Source: JABDMH01 sp965222645 (lineage in GTDB: Bacteria; Bacteroidota; Bacteroidia; Chitinophagales; Saprospiraceae). From it: a stretch of 64,000 nt of DNA. Both the position numbers and the translations under genes were made by a program. The notes under the pieces are model-generated. The model was given only the letters and a program-made list of their open reading frames with translations, was not told the origin of the DNA and searched no databases. Positions within the stretch are counted from its first letter, which is position 1, and every line of letters starts with the position of its first letter. Of this stretch, positions 53,485 to 62,227 are shown one piece after another. The stretch lies in assembly GCA_965222645.1 (NCBI GenBank), contig OZ244968.1, positions 6,014,001 through 6,078,000 of the forward strand. Reading direction: 5' to 3'.

Positions 53485-54105
53485 ATGGTTCGTTTTTCAC
53501 TTTTGGTTTCACTCTTATTTTCTCTTGCCATTGCAGGCTTTAGTCAATCCTATTTTACTGCCATGGGATTGCGACTGGGTTCTAATTTTGGGATTACACT
53601 CCAACAAAAACTGGCAAAAACTCTTACGGTCGAAGGTATTGTATCTTCAAATCCCATCGAAGACCGCACCACGGCTACGGTCTTATTGGAGGTACATAAT
53701 CCACTAATCTCTAAAAGGTTTAACTTTTACATAGGCGGCGGTGTGCACAACAGATGGCAAAACTACGTAGAAGCGGATCAATCGATTTTCAGGGGTGTCA
53801 CTGCTATTGCAGGAGGTGAGATGACATTGGGGCGACTTAATTTGTCCTGGGATTACAAACCGGTCTATCATCTAAATCGCGACATTATGCCCTTTGAATC
53901 GGAGACTGCGGTGAGCTTACGCTATGTGTTTGTCAAGAAGGTCAAATCAAAGAAATCTCCACTAAAGCGATCTAAGAAAGACAAGCGCAAACGTGCGAGG
54001 GAGAAAAAGAAAAAACAAAAGGAAAGGGCAAAACGAAAATCTGAAAAGCAAAAAGAAGGGTCGCGCTCTGGCCTTAAGGATTTATTTACAAAAAAGGAGA
54101 AATAG
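53485..54105 (+). CDS. Secreted barrel-like protein with strongly basic C-terminal tail
   Basis: 206 residues. A signal peptide (MVRFSLLVSLLFSLAIAGFSQ) is followed by about 120 residues of alternating strands (MGLRLGSNFGITLQQ, FNFYIGGGVHNRWQNY, LNLSWDYKPVYHLN, AVSLRYVF), like a small outer-membrane or porin-like fold. From about residue 151 a tail of roughly 55 residues is composed mostly of Lys and Arg, with few other residues. Such a tail could bind LPS, peptidoglycan or nucleic acid. No family was recognised. It stands alone with a 217-base region upstream. Confidence 0.75.
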   Translation: MVRFSLLVSLLFSLAIAGFSQSYFTAMGLRLGSNFGITLQQKLAKTLTVEGIVSSNPIEDRTTATVLLEVHNPLISKRFNFYIGGGVHNRWQNYVEADQSIFRGVTAIAGGEMTLGRLNLSWDYKPVYHLNRDIMPFESETAVSLRYVFVKKVKSKKSPLKRSKKDKRKRAREKKKKQKERAKRKSEKQKEGSRSGLKDLFTKKEK

Positions 54106-54202
54106 CAATAATCTTTCTTTCACCTGGTGATTAAGAGCAAGGATCAACGTCAGCTGTACCGATAATCATTTATTACAGCCCACTGGGACTTATTGAAGGG
54201 CC

Positions 54203-54931
54203 TTAGCGATTTTCAATACCGAGATATGCTTCGATCTCTTTTTCCAGATACTTCATGGTATTTCTATCCAGTCCCTCTATGAGCGAAATCTTTTTACGGT
54301 CGTATGTATTTGCCAGGAGTTGATAGCTGGATGTTACTTGACCATTTTTACCCTTACTTGGCTTTAATTTGACTGTAAGTTCATTGATGTCACTTACGGG
54401 TACACATTTTTCTCGTTGCCCCAACTTGAAAGGTTTGGTTGAAACGCACAATTCGTTTTCGTCTATATAAATTCGTGATCTATTAAAAATCTGGCCAAGG
54501 ATATTCCACAATAGAACCAGACCAAATGCGAAATGAATGGCGACAAAGGGGAGATTTGTCCACGCACCTGAAGTAAGGACGTTATAAATAAATATTCCGA
54601 TTATTGCATTCCAGGCGAACGTAAAAAAAATCAAGAATAAATTATTGAATATTGCCTTACTGGGTCGGATTAAGAATTCGAGAAAGCTGGGTAGTTTTAG
54701 CATTTCTATTCCATCAGGCTGAGTGCTGGTTGGCAGACCAAATGGATCCCAATATCCTTCCTCCTCATAAGAAAATACATGGTCACAATGGGCGCATTTA
54801 GCAACTTTGTTTTTCGTGTTAATTTGGTCTTCGCTGATAAACGAGTGACACTGTGGACAATCGAGCAAAAGAGGTTGCTCCTTATGCTTTACAGCTGGTT
54901 TGTTTCTTTGATGTCTGTGGTGCTTGCTCAT
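54203..54931 (-). CDS. Zinc-ribbon, two-helix membrane protein (paralogue 2)
   Basis: 242 residues. A zinc ribbon with CPQC (about 20-23) and CAHC (about 41-44) is followed by a cytosolic linker, then two hydrophobic segments (IFNNLFLIFFTFAWNAIIGIFIY and LPFVAIHFAFGLVLLWNILGQIF) and a C-terminal PH-like strand region (RIYIDENELCVSTKPF). It is 4 bases overlapped (ATGA) with its paralogue upstream and has the same layout, so the two arose by tandem duplication. Function unknown. Confidence 0.82.
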   Translation of the reverse strand: MSKHHRHQRNKPAVKHKEQPLLLDCPQCHSFISEDQINTKNKVAKCAHCDHVFSYEEEGYWDPFGLPTSTQPDGIEMLKLPSFLEFLIRPSKAIFNNLFLIFFTFAWNAIIGIFIYNVLTSGAWTNLPFVAIHFAFGLVLLWNILGQIFNRSRIYIDENELCVSTKPFKLGQREKCVPVSDINELTVKLKPSKGKNGQVTSSYQLLANTYDRKKISLIEGLDRNTMKYLEKEIEAYLGIENR

Positions 54932-55704
54932 ACTCTTGGCACTTCGCCTTTTACGGGATGATCTTTAATGTCCAGATATGTCTCTATTTCCTGCTCCAGA
55001 TAAAGCTGCGTTTTTTGATCCATACCTTTTAATAACGGTATCGATTTATTGTTATTTAAGATGACGTACAGGGCATAGGATTGGATACTTTTTTTTCTGT
55101 TCCCTAATTTTTGGGTATACCTTGTCACATACAATTGTTTTATTGAACTTCGAGGTATGTTTATCGATCTGTTTACAGCCGGAATAGGGCTGTGCTTTAT
55201 TTTAATTCCTTCTTTGTCTACCAGAATGTTTGTCTTGTTGAGCAATAAAGCCATCAAATACCATATGAGATAGAGGCCGGAAAAAATATGTCCCGAAAAG
55301 ATAAGCAGGAGGAAAAAATCTCCCATATACAACATTAAAATAATCAAGGGTATCAGAAGAATATTCCAGAAAAATGAGGCGCCGAGCAATCCTAAAACCT
55401 TTTTCTTTTCTCCGGATTTGTACCAGTCGATCTCCAGATCAAGCATTGAGCTTATTTTCAGAGCTTCGACACCATCGGGAATAATTAATTCAGGTCTCCT
55501 ATTCGGATCTTTTTCTAAGCTGTCACGAAAATCAAAACTGTGATCGCAATGGCCACATGTGGCCCTGGCCTTATCTACGTCGATATCTTTTGAGCTGATA
55601 AAACTATGGCAGACTGGACAGTCGAGCAAAACAGGTCTATCCGGTTTGTATTTTACCGGAGCTTCTTTATATGGTGAGCCGTGTGATGCGTCCAATTTTA
55701 TCAA
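54928..55704 (-). CDS. Zinc-ribbon, two-helix membrane protein (paralogue 1)
   Basis: 258 residues from a TTG start (no ATG lies before the conserved region). CPVC and CGHC form a zinc ribbon (about 29-53), then two membrane segments (VLGLLGASFFWNILLIPLIILMLYMG and LLLIFSGHIFSGLYLIWYLMALLL) and a C-terminal strand-rich domain (NILVDKEGIKIKHSP, LYVTRYTQKLG). It is the upstream member of a coupled pair with the gene at 54203-54931. Neither protein belongs to a family that I recognise. Confidence 0.8.
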   Translation of the reverse strand: MIKLDASHGSPYKEAPVKYKPDRPVLLDCPVCHSFISSKDIDVDKARATCGHCDHSFDFRDSLEKDPNRRPELIIPDGVEALKISSMLDLEIDWYKSGEKKKVLGLLGASFFWNILLIPLIILMLYMGDFFLLLIFSGHIFSGLYLIWYLMALLLNKTNILVDKEGIKIKHSPIPAVNRSINIPRSSIKQLYVTRYTQKLGNRKKSIQSYALYVILNNNKSIPLLKGMDQKTQLYLEQEIETYLDIKDHPVKGEVPRV

Positions 55705-55773
55705 ATAAATTGTGCCCTGAAGTTAGAAAATCTTACTTTAGTATCTCCGATCATAAAAGAAAATAGTAAAACT

Positions 55774-56580
55774 GTGATAAAATATAATGGGCCGCTGATT
55801 TGTTTTTTTTATGCCTTAATTGTCTTTGGAGCTTGTAAAAGTGATAAAAAAGATCCTTCTGCCTCAGAAGATCTCGAGAGCATTGAAACACTCGAAAAAG
55901 AATATGCCGTCTCACCGATGGGTAAGTCTACACAATATCCTGATGCTTCCATCAGTAATATGAAGTTTGAAAACGGGAGGTTTAGTTTTGATGTCGCCGG
56001 GGAGAAGTACAAATTGGGAGAACAGACTCCAGATGCGGGCAAAAAAATGTGTGCCAACTCAGGTAAGGGACAACATATCCATCTGATCGTGGGCGATAGA
56101 CCTTACTCTGCCCAGTATGTTTCCAATTTTGACCATGAGATCCCTGACGGTGAGCACAATATCCTGGCTTTTTTATCGAGATCATACCACGAAAGCATCA
56201 AGACAGACAAGGCATATGTTGCAAAGCGAGTAACTGTACAAGATAACAGCATTGTTAATGAGGAAGATATCACCACACCAGCATTATTCTACAGCCGGCC
56301 CAAAGGCACATATGTGGGTGACGATACAAAAAAAATAATGGTAGATTTTTATGTACTCAATGCAGAGCTTGGCAAAGATTATAAAGTGAAATTGCAGGTA
56401 AACGGAGAAGTGACTTTGATCGATGATTGGGAACCATACTTTATCGAAGGCCTCCCAATGGGACAAAACAGCATCGGAGTTGCTTTGGTATATCCGGATG
56501 GCTCTCCTGTACCCGGTACACAAACCTCAACACTGAGACAGATTACCTTGGCGAGAGATCCGGTACCAACCGAAAATTGA
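55774..56580 (+). CDS. Hypothetical lipoprotein with conserved repeats
   Basis: 268 residues from a GTG start. A lipoprotein signal (LICFFYALIVFGACKSD, Cys20) is followed by an acidic linker and two beta-rich halves: FSFDVAGEKYKLGEQTPDAGKKMC... with KGQHIHLIVGDRPYSAQY, then MVDFYVLNAELGKDYKVKLQVNGEV. The HIHLIVGD and DGEHNILAFLSRSYHES segments recur in related Bacteroidota proteins, where both halves look like DUF4399-type modules. Exact function unknown. Converges with the SDR gene. Confidence 0.72.
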   Translation: MIKYNGPLICFFYALIVFGACKSDKKDPSASEDLESIETLEKEYAVSPMGKSTQYPDASISNMKFENGRFSFDVAGEKYKLGEQTPDAGKKMCANSGKGQHIHLIVGDRPYSAQYVSNFDHEIPDGEHNILAFLSRSYHESIKTDKAYVAKRVTVQDNSIVNEEDITTPALFYSRPKGTYVGDDTKKIMVDFYVLNAELGKDYKVKLQVNGEVTLIDDWEPYFIEGLPMGQNSIGVALVYPDGSPVPGTQTSTLRQITLARDPVPTEN

Positions 56581-56612
56581 GGTAAAAGGGATCCAGTGGG
56601 CTGTAATCCCAA

Positions 56613-57374
56613 TCAGCTGCGGAGGTAGGAGGCACCATTGACATCAAGGATAGCACCGGAACAAAAAGTAGACTCTTCCGAAGCCAGGAACATGGTTGCG
56701 TAGGCCACCTCTTCTGGTTTTGCCACCCGCTTAAAAGGGCTTTGATCTCGAATCTGGTCTCCCACCGGTCCATTCAGTAAGTCATTTACCATTTCGGTAT
56801 CCACGAAACCTGGAGCTACAACACCTACTGTAACACCGTAAGGCGCCAATTTCTTGGCCAGTGATTGACTGAGTGCATTCAAACCAGCCTTACTCGCTCC
56901 ATAGGCTGGTTGATCCGGTTCACCCCTAAAGGCTCCTCGTGAAGAAACGTTCACAATCCGACCCCCACTATCTTGGTCCTTCATGATTTGTGCAGTCAGG
57001 TACATGAGTCGTGCAGGTCCCAAAAGATTAGTCTCCAATGTTTCCTCAAAGATTCTGTTCCAATTGTCGTAGTCGACCACATCAATGGGATGTTGTTCGT
57101 GGATTCCGGCATTGTTAACCAATACATCAATCCTCCCAAAGTGATCATGGACAGCTTCCACTAAGGCCTTACATTGATCAATCTTTCCAATATCGTATTT
57201 GAATAGACGATGATAATCATCGGACAGTGTCTCTAAAAAGGCCTGAGCACTGGCATCATTGCTGCGATAGTTAATAGCCACTCTGGCACCCCGGTCAGCA
57301 AAACCGGAGGTAATGGCCTTACCTATGCCTCTGCTACCACCGGTAATGAGGACGATTTTATGATCAAAATTCAT
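56613..57374 (-). CDS. SDR family oxidoreductase (FabG-like)
   Basis: The frame opens at 57461, but the ATG at 57374 (MNFDHKIVLITGGSRGIGKAI) is the start of the family; 253 residues. Motifs: TGGSRGIG (about 10-17), VLVNNAGIHEQ, the SSRGAFRGEPDQPAYGASKAG block with the Ser/Tyr/Lys catalytic triad (Tyr about 154, Lys about 158) and the GFVDTEMVND stretch. It reduces a carbonyl with NAD(P)H; substrate unknown. Possibly 3-oxoacyl-ACP reductase-like. Confidence 0.9.
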   Translation of the reverse strand: MNFDHKIVLITGGSRGIGKAITSGFADRGARVAINYRSNDASAQAFLETLSDDYHRLFKYDIGKIDQCKALVEAVHDHFGRIDVLVNNAGIHEQHPIDVVDYDNWNRIFEETLETNLLGPARLMYLTAQIMKDQDSGGRIVNVSSRGAFRGEPDQPAYGASKAGLNALSQSLAKKLAPYGVTVGVVAPGFVDTEMVNDLLNGPVGDQIRDQSPFKRVAKPEEVAYATMFLASEESTFCSGAILDVNGASYLRS

Positions 57375-57863
57375 ACGGCTGCTTTTTTGTGACTGATCGA
57401 CTTGCTTATTTAAGGGATCTTGCTTGCAAATAAAATATATTTCGTTCAACTTCAGACCCACATGCCTACCGCAAGATCTGTATAGCCCAAGATGTGGTTG
57501 CCCGGGTTCGGTCCCTAACGGGACCCAGTTGAGGATGATCTATTTGCAATTCAAGTTATCAATCTAAGCCCCAGGTCCATAGAGACTACAGGTAGTGGAT
57601 CATAATCGCAGGTCCCGTGGGGTTGATCTAGGTATCAGGTATCTCTTCGTGTTGTAGGTACGGCATATGCTAAATCAATTGGTAGCACGCTCTCCTTGAT
57701 AAAGGTTGATCTAATCTATTTAATTCACCTGGTCCCATAGGGACCCTATGTAGGTTGGTTTCAATCGTGCCTGTTCTCCGTGCTGTAGGTACGGCATGTG
57801 GTAGGGTAAACGGCAGCAGGCAGTACCTGTACAGTATGAGCAATACTGCGCCTTGATAAAGTA
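57375..57863. repeat. Degenerate repeat array with GGTCCC hairpins between FKBP and SDR genes
   Basis: 489 bases without a gene. GGTCCC occurs at 57510, 57611 and 57731 with a matching GGGACC at 57520 and 57740 (hairpins with loops TAAC and ATA); the middle copy is degraded. A 26-base unit TCTTCGTGTTGTAGGTACGG... (57644-57669) recurs at 57775-57800 with three changes. GGTTGATCTA occurs at 57621 and 57704, and CCTTGATAAAG at 57694 and 57851. The spacing is about 100-155 bases, so this looks like three worn tandem copies of a 100-130-bp element. Such elements are often dispersed in Bacteroidota. Confidence 0.65.
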
Positions 57864-58349
57864 TTATCCCGTGATTGCTATAAGGTCGACCTCGAATATG
57901 AGCACTGAATTTGGAGGGATAGAACCGACGCTTCGATTACCGTAACCCAAAGAGGATGGTAGTAGAAAAATCCCCTTTCCTCCTCCGGACCGCAGATAAG
58001 GTATACCTTCGGTCCAACCTGGAATAACACCCGTGAGAAAAAATTTGGCCGTGGTAGCTGGTTGGGTCTGATCAAATACACGTCCGTCAGTAAAGTACCC
58101 CTTGTACTTGACTTCCACCTCATCATTGGCAGAGGGATGTTCACCTGGTCCAACTTCGGTAACAATGTAGTGGAGACCTGTTGGTGTGCGTGTGGCCGAG
58201 AGATTATTATCTTCAAGATATTGTTCGATGATCATGAGATCTTCAGCATGTTGGTCTTCCGGGGTCAAAGTTTCGTCCTTCTTGCAGGAAAAGTTCACGA
58301 GGACAACTGTAGTGATTAAATAGAAAAATTTGATCGACTTCATCTCCAA
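57864..58349 (-). CDS. FKBP-type peptidyl-prolyl isomerase lipoprotein
   Basis: 161 residues. A lipoprotein signal (FFYLITTVVLVNFSC, Cys22) precedes an FKBP domain: VEVKYKGYFTDGRVFDQT (about 79-96), IPGWTEGIPYLRSGGGKGIFLLPSSLGYG (109-137) and PPNSVLIFEVDLIAI at the C-terminus. It catalyses prolyl cis-trans isomerisation of exported proteins. A later Met (58343) is an equally possible start. The terminal GGGP repeat region downstream separates it from the SDR gene. Confidence 0.9.
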   Translation of the reverse strand: MEMKSIKFFYLITTVVLVNFSCKKDETLTPEDQHAEDLMIIEQYLEDNNLSATRTPTGLHYIVTEVGPGEHPSANDEVEVKYKGYFTDGRVFDQTQPATTAKFFLTGVIPGWTEGIPYLRSGGGKGIFLLPSSLGYGNRSVGSIPPNSVLIFEVDLIAITG

Positions 58350-58465
58350 TTATTTCTTTCTCAAAGTTATATTTCCTACAAACGTTACTGCCTGCATATT
58401 GGTTGCTGACATGCATATTATTTTTTCACATTACCTGTCACACAATTTTGCCCTTCAGTCGAAAG

Positions 58466-59755
58466 TCAGTCGTCTACAGACTGACTTACCAAAATCCGGA
58501 ATTTCCAACCGGTCTGATCGTTCACAGGACCTCTGGTTTGCTTCATAAGGATCCCGATCATTCTTTCTTTGGGATCTGCAAAATACTGGGTATTAAAATA
58601 TCCACCCCAATCAAAGGTACCTTCTGATCCCCTTCCGCCTTTGGCAGCTTCACCAGCATCATTTAAACCAAAAGCCAAGCCGTAGTCCCTGTTGTCCAGG
58701 TGACCAATCTGGTTACTTAATATAGCCTCTACGGTTGTCCGGCTCAGTATACGTACGCCATCCAGGTGACCTCCATTCAAATACATCTGGAGGAAAGTTG
58801 CATAATCTCTTGCAGTACTGGATAATCCTGCACCACCGGAGAAAAATGTCTTTGCACCTTTAATCGGGTATTCAGTATCGTAAAATGTGTTCGGGTACTT
58901 CTGCCACGTATTATTCTTCATCATCTGAACCTCAACGAGTCGAGCTGCCTTCTCATCCGGTAAGTAAAAATAGGTGTCATGCATGCCGAGCGGATCAAAG
59001 AGATGTTTTCTCAGATACTGATCAAAGGACATCCCTGTGATTACCTCAATGAAGTATCCCAGTACATCCAGACCTTCACTATAGGTATACCTTGTCCCTG
59101 GGTGATGATGCAAAGGCAATTTGGCCAGCTTGAGTACAGACTCCTTGATGGCGATGGACTCAGTCGTAAATAAATCTGTGATTCCGGCTTTTTTATAAAG
59201 CATCTGAAACCTTTCATCACCGTCTATTACCCCATAGCCGAGCCCCGAGGTGTGCGTAAGGAGATGCCGGATTGTGATTTCACGATCAGAGGGCACAGTG
59301 GTGTACGAAGTGTCTGAATATCGGAAGGAAGACAATACTTGTGGATTAGAGAACTCCGGAATGTATTTTGAGATGGGATCATCGAGCTGAAATCTACCCT
59401 CCTCCCACAGCATCATCACAGCCGTAGAAGTAATCGCTTTGGATTGAGAAGCTATCCGAAATACGGCATCTTTGTCCAGTGACGTTCCCTGAGAGTTGGC
59501 AGAGCCAAATGCCTCATGAAACACAATCCTTCCATTACGGCACACCAGGGCAACAATGCCCGGTACCTGCTTTTCAGAAATTGCAGTTCGGCACATCTCG
59601 CTGATCCGATCCAACCGCTCTGAAGAGACACCCTCAGCTTCCGGAGAAGCATAATCCAGTTTTGACGATATCGCAACAGTAGATGTCTGACCTGTAAGTA
59701 AACAGGATGCGGACAATAGAAAACAAAGGGGAAGAACTGACAAGAATACTTTCAT
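58466..59755 (-). CDS. Secreted serine hydrolase (beta-lactamase/EstB-like)
   Basis: 429 residues. A signal peptide (MKVFLSVLPLCFLLSASC) is followed by a beta-lactamase/D-Ala carboxypeptidase-like fold: the SxxK nucleophile is Ser103-x-x-Lys106 (ASQSKAI), the YxN site reads YTYSEGLDVLG (Tyr-Ser-Glu, as in esterase relatives), and a C-terminal GGYFNTQYFADPKERMIGIL block stands where KTG usually lies. It could cleave esters, D-amino acid peptides or beta-lactams. Single gene with terminator-like T-rich sequence not found. Substrate unknown. Confidence 0.87.
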   Translation of the reverse strand: MKVFLSVLPLCFLLSASCLLTGQTSTVAISSKLDYASPEAEGVSSERLDRISEMCRTAISEKQVPGIVALVCRNGRIVFHEAFGSANSQGTSLDKDAVFRIASQSKAITSTAVMMLWEEGRFQLDDPISKYIPEFSNPQVLSSFRYSDTSYTTVPSDREITIRHLLTHTSGLGYGVIDGDERFQMLYKKAGITDLFTTESIAIKESVLKLAKLPLHHHPGTRYTYSEGLDVLGYFIEVITGMSFDQYLRKHLFDPLGMHDTYFYLPDEKAARLVEVQMMKNNTWQKYPNTFYDTEYPIKGAKTFFSGGAGLSSTARDYATFLQMYLNGGHLDGVRILSRTTVEAILSNQIGHLDNRDYGLAFGLNDAGEAAKGGRGSEGTFDWGGYFNTQYFADPKERMIGILMKQTRGPVNDQTGWKFRILVSQSVDD

Positions 59756-59831
59756 GCTTGGTTGCAGTTGTGGTCAATGATATCAGAAAGATCAAAAGTA
59801 ACCCTTATCGAGAAATCCTTGTCCGGTCAGA

Positions 59832-60701
59832 TTATTTTATGTTGTAATTTGAGTAAAAATAGTCTGCCCTGAGATACTGAATCTTTCCGGAACCATCCAC
59901 ACGGTAACTTTTCCTCCGTTGTGGCATGGTGAACTTGCCAGCATTGACGAAAGTCAGGTTCTTTACCAGGCTGATGTGATCCAGGTGCCTGACTTTATAT
60001 CCGTAGTGTTTGTAATCTTCCACATCGAAATAATGCCACCATATATCCTGAGAATCACGGTGGGCCATCCTGACTACATAGCAATGACGTTCAAATAGTG
60101 AACTATCTATGCCAGAATATTGTGTCTCATTTCCATCATCTGCGATCTTAAACGGAAGAGAAGCAACATATTCTGCGGCCGTAAGAGAAGCTTTGGTTTC
60201 TACCTCCGACTCTTTATCAAGGAGATTATTTTTGTATACAGATAGTACGTTGTCCACAAAAATCACATGGTAATTGGAATCTTCCTCATCCCATTTCACT
60301 TGTATTTCTTGACTCGTCCCCGAATGTATTCGGTATTGCTTCACACTTCGCGATTCCCGATGGCCGTTTGATTCGTATAGGGTCTGGTCCTTAGTAAAGT
60401 CAAGGAGTGATTTTTTTCTCCAATTATCCAGACCTCCAGCCTGTTTGTATGCCCTTTCCAGAATTTCTGCACTTGGATCAAGATCTGTTTTTTTTGTCCC
60501 TTTGCTGGTGTGACAGGAGGTGAAGACAAGAACTGCCCATATAGCTGGAAAAACCAGCACCCTAATAAATAATGGGTTAGAGAGAGCAGTGGCATTCCCT
60601 GATGATTTGTAGCAATCCCTGCTGAGATTGACGCATTTATACAATGATAAAAGAGGAAGTAAGTCCAAATTTGAGTATCTTTTAAGCACAAAACTAAGCA
60701 A
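59832..60701 (-). CDS. Hypothetical lipoprotein-like protein (start uncertain)
   Basis: The frame is 289 residues. The part from Ala-rich TSC (VLVFPAIWAVLVFTSCHTSKG) looks like a lipobox, so the true protein may begin at the GTG at 60560 or at the ATG at 60701. The latter start would leave only a few bases to the divergent gene. The domain (about 65-289) has AYKQAGGLDNWRKKSLLDF, LDKESEVETKASLTAAEYVASLPFKI and SQDIWWHYFDVEDYKHYGYKVRHLD. No family was recognised. Divergent from a SnoaL-like gene. Confidence 0.65.
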   Translation of the reverse strand: MLSFVLKRYSNLDLLPLLSLYKCVNLSRDCYKSSGNATALSNPLFIRVLVFPAIWAVLVFTSCHTSKGTKKTDLDPSAEILERAYKQAGGLDNWRKKSLLDFTKDQTLYESNGHRESRSVKQYRIHSGTSQEIQVKWDEEDSNYHVIFVDNVLSVYKNNLLDKESEVETKASLTAAEYVASLPFKIADDGNETQYSGIDSSLFERHCYVVRMAHRDSQDIWWHYFDVEDYKHYGYKVRHLDHISLVKNLTFVNAGKFTMPQRRKSYRVDGSGKIQYLRADYFYSNYNIK

Positions 60702-60702
60702 T

Positions 60703-61158
60703 ATGGGACCTGTACAAAAATCTGATCATCAACCACATTTCTCAGTCAGTAAGAATATTTGCGTCGACTTCATGAAAGCATATCAGGACCAGGAGGTGGA
60801 AGCTATGATTCTGTTATGCAATGACAAAGCTACAGTCCATTTTAAGCCACTTGGTGAGCATGGACTTGGAACAGTTAGACAGCTGGGAAGGAATTTGTGG
60901 AGTAGTCTTATCGATTGCTTTCCCGATATTGGGAATACAGTGCACTCCATTGTTTCAGAAGAAGGAAACGTCCTTTGCCGTGTTTCGATTGCAGGAACAC
61001 AATTGAAAGAGTTTGCCGGGATTCCAAGTCATGGGGGTCGTTTTGATAGTGAGCATATTTTTGTTTTCGAATTGGATGATGATCACCAGATAAAACATAT
61101 AGATATCTCCTGGGATCATGATGACTTCGTAAATCAGCTAGCAGGTCCTACCTCTTAA
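60703..61158 (+). CDS. SnoaL-like/ester cyclase-type small protein
   Basis: The frame opens at 60628, but the ATG at 60703 (MGPVQKSDHQPHF) is more likely; 151 residues. The pattern VDFMKAYQDQEVEAMILLCNDKATVHF and GLGTVRQLGRNLWSSLIDCFPDI, then HIFVFELDDDHQIKHIDISWD, is typical of the NTF2-like SnoaL fold. Such proteins bind or cyclise small hydrophobic molecules. No signal peptide. Function unknown. Divergent from the lipoprotein at 59832. Confidence 0.78.
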   Translation: MGPVQKSDHQPHFSVSKNICVDFMKAYQDQEVEAMILLCNDKATVHFKPLGEHGLGTVRQLGRNLWSSLIDCFPDIGNTVHSIVSEEGNVLCRVSIAGTQLKEFAGIPSHGGRFDSEHIFVFELDDDHQIKHIDISWDHDDFVNQLAGPTS

Positions 61159-61459
61159 ACAAGACCACAGTGAGGCACAAAGGTGGATCCGTAAATCCAT
61201 CAATTCCTGCACTTTGTAGCACTTGAATCTCAAGCCTGCTCCTCCCCGCCTCGATTTTGGATTCGCTCGAGAGCTTTTTGCCTGCATTTATCAGTTAAAA
61301 TCGAAACAATTACAGCTCACCTTTCCAGGATTGGGAATGCATAACCAAAAATGAAGATGTACATCTTCCTCAAAATCAGCTAAAGAAGAGAATGGCTTGT
61401 CATTGGATTACTTAGCAGCAGTATCGCATGAGGTGAAGACCCAAATAAACTCAAACGAT
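61159..61459. promoter_or_regulatory. Upstream region of DUF2490 gene with perfect 16-bp palindrome
   Basis: 301 bases without a gene. GAAGATGTACATCTTC at 61353-61368 is an exact palindrome, about 92 bases before the DUF2490 start. It could be the binding site of a dimeric regulator. Nothing else was recognised, and no terminator for the SnoaL-like gene was found. Confidence 0.45.
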
Positions 61460-62197
61460 ATGAAAATACGAACACTACTCAAAAAGACTTTAAGAGCCAT
61501 CATATTCCTGATCCTATCTAATTCTTTTACCAACATAGCAGCTCAAACATTAATCTTTCATTCAGACGCAGCTTTATTCGCTACTGAAGAAGAAGAATCC
61601 GATAAGGTAAGCATGAGATACGAGCATTCATATAAGATCAATGACAACTTCATCCTGGAGTCTGATCTTGGAAGAGACCAATATAATAACTCGACTGGCA
61701 ACAGAATGCACGTGCGCAGCCACTTGCGATATTTTGCTTCTGATCATTTCAAGATTGGAGGTGGAATGGGATTCTTTTGGAAGAGACTTAGCCAGAAGCC
61801 GAGTAATGAGCTCAGGTTTAGCCAGGATGTAGAGTACTTTACGGGAGATGATTATGGTGTTTTCTCACTCAAAGTCGCTATCGAGGAGCAGATTTTCCAA
61901 AGTAATATTGCACCAAACCCACTCCTCGTGAGATCCAGGGTGAGAGCCGGATATAAGATACCGTTCTCGGAGGAATTTTACGTTGGCATGTACAACGAAT
62001 TATTCATCAATTTACTGGGGGATTCTGAGAATCTCGAGAAATCCAGATTGCAAGCCAATAGGATAGGTGCCACTGCTGGTTACAATTATAGTGAGAACGG
62101 AACCATTGAAGCCCAACTCATTCGGGAATCGGACCTGACTTTTGGCACAAAAACTGCAGCATGGACATTGCAGGCCTCTGTGATCCATAGCTTTTAA
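61460..62197 (+). CDS. DUF2490 family outer-membrane protein
   Basis: The frame begins at a TTG (61397), but the ATG at 61460 starts a normal signal peptide (MKIRTLLKKTLRAIIFLILSNSFTNIAAQ). 245 residues with repeated strands (VSMRYEHSYKINDNFILESDLGRDQ, FKIGGGMGFFWKRLS, VRAGYKIPFSEEFYVGMYNELFINL) and an aromatic C-terminal residue (VIHSF), the features of a DUF2490 beta-barrel of the outer membrane. Function unknown. A small membrane-protein gene follows after 30 bases. Confidence 0.82.
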   Translation: MKIRTLLKKTLRAIIFLILSNSFTNIAAQTLIFHSDAALFATEEEESDKVSMRYEHSYKINDNFILESDLGRDQYNNSTGNRMHVRSHLRYFASDHFKIGGGMGFFWKRLSQKPSNELRFSQDVEYFTGDDYGVFSLKVAIEEQIFQSNIAPNPLLVRSRVRAGYKIPFSEEFYVGMYNELFINLLGDSENLEKSRLQANRIGATAGYNYSENGTIEAQLIRESDLTFGTKTAAWTLQASVIHSF

Positions 62198-62227
62198 CCT
62201 GTTTTTTGTACCTAAAAATCCATAAGA

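Noticed and set aside
57375..57863. Small coding gene in the repeat array
   Set aside because: No frame longer than a few dozen codons without stops and no protein-like composition; the repeated pieces explain the sequence better.
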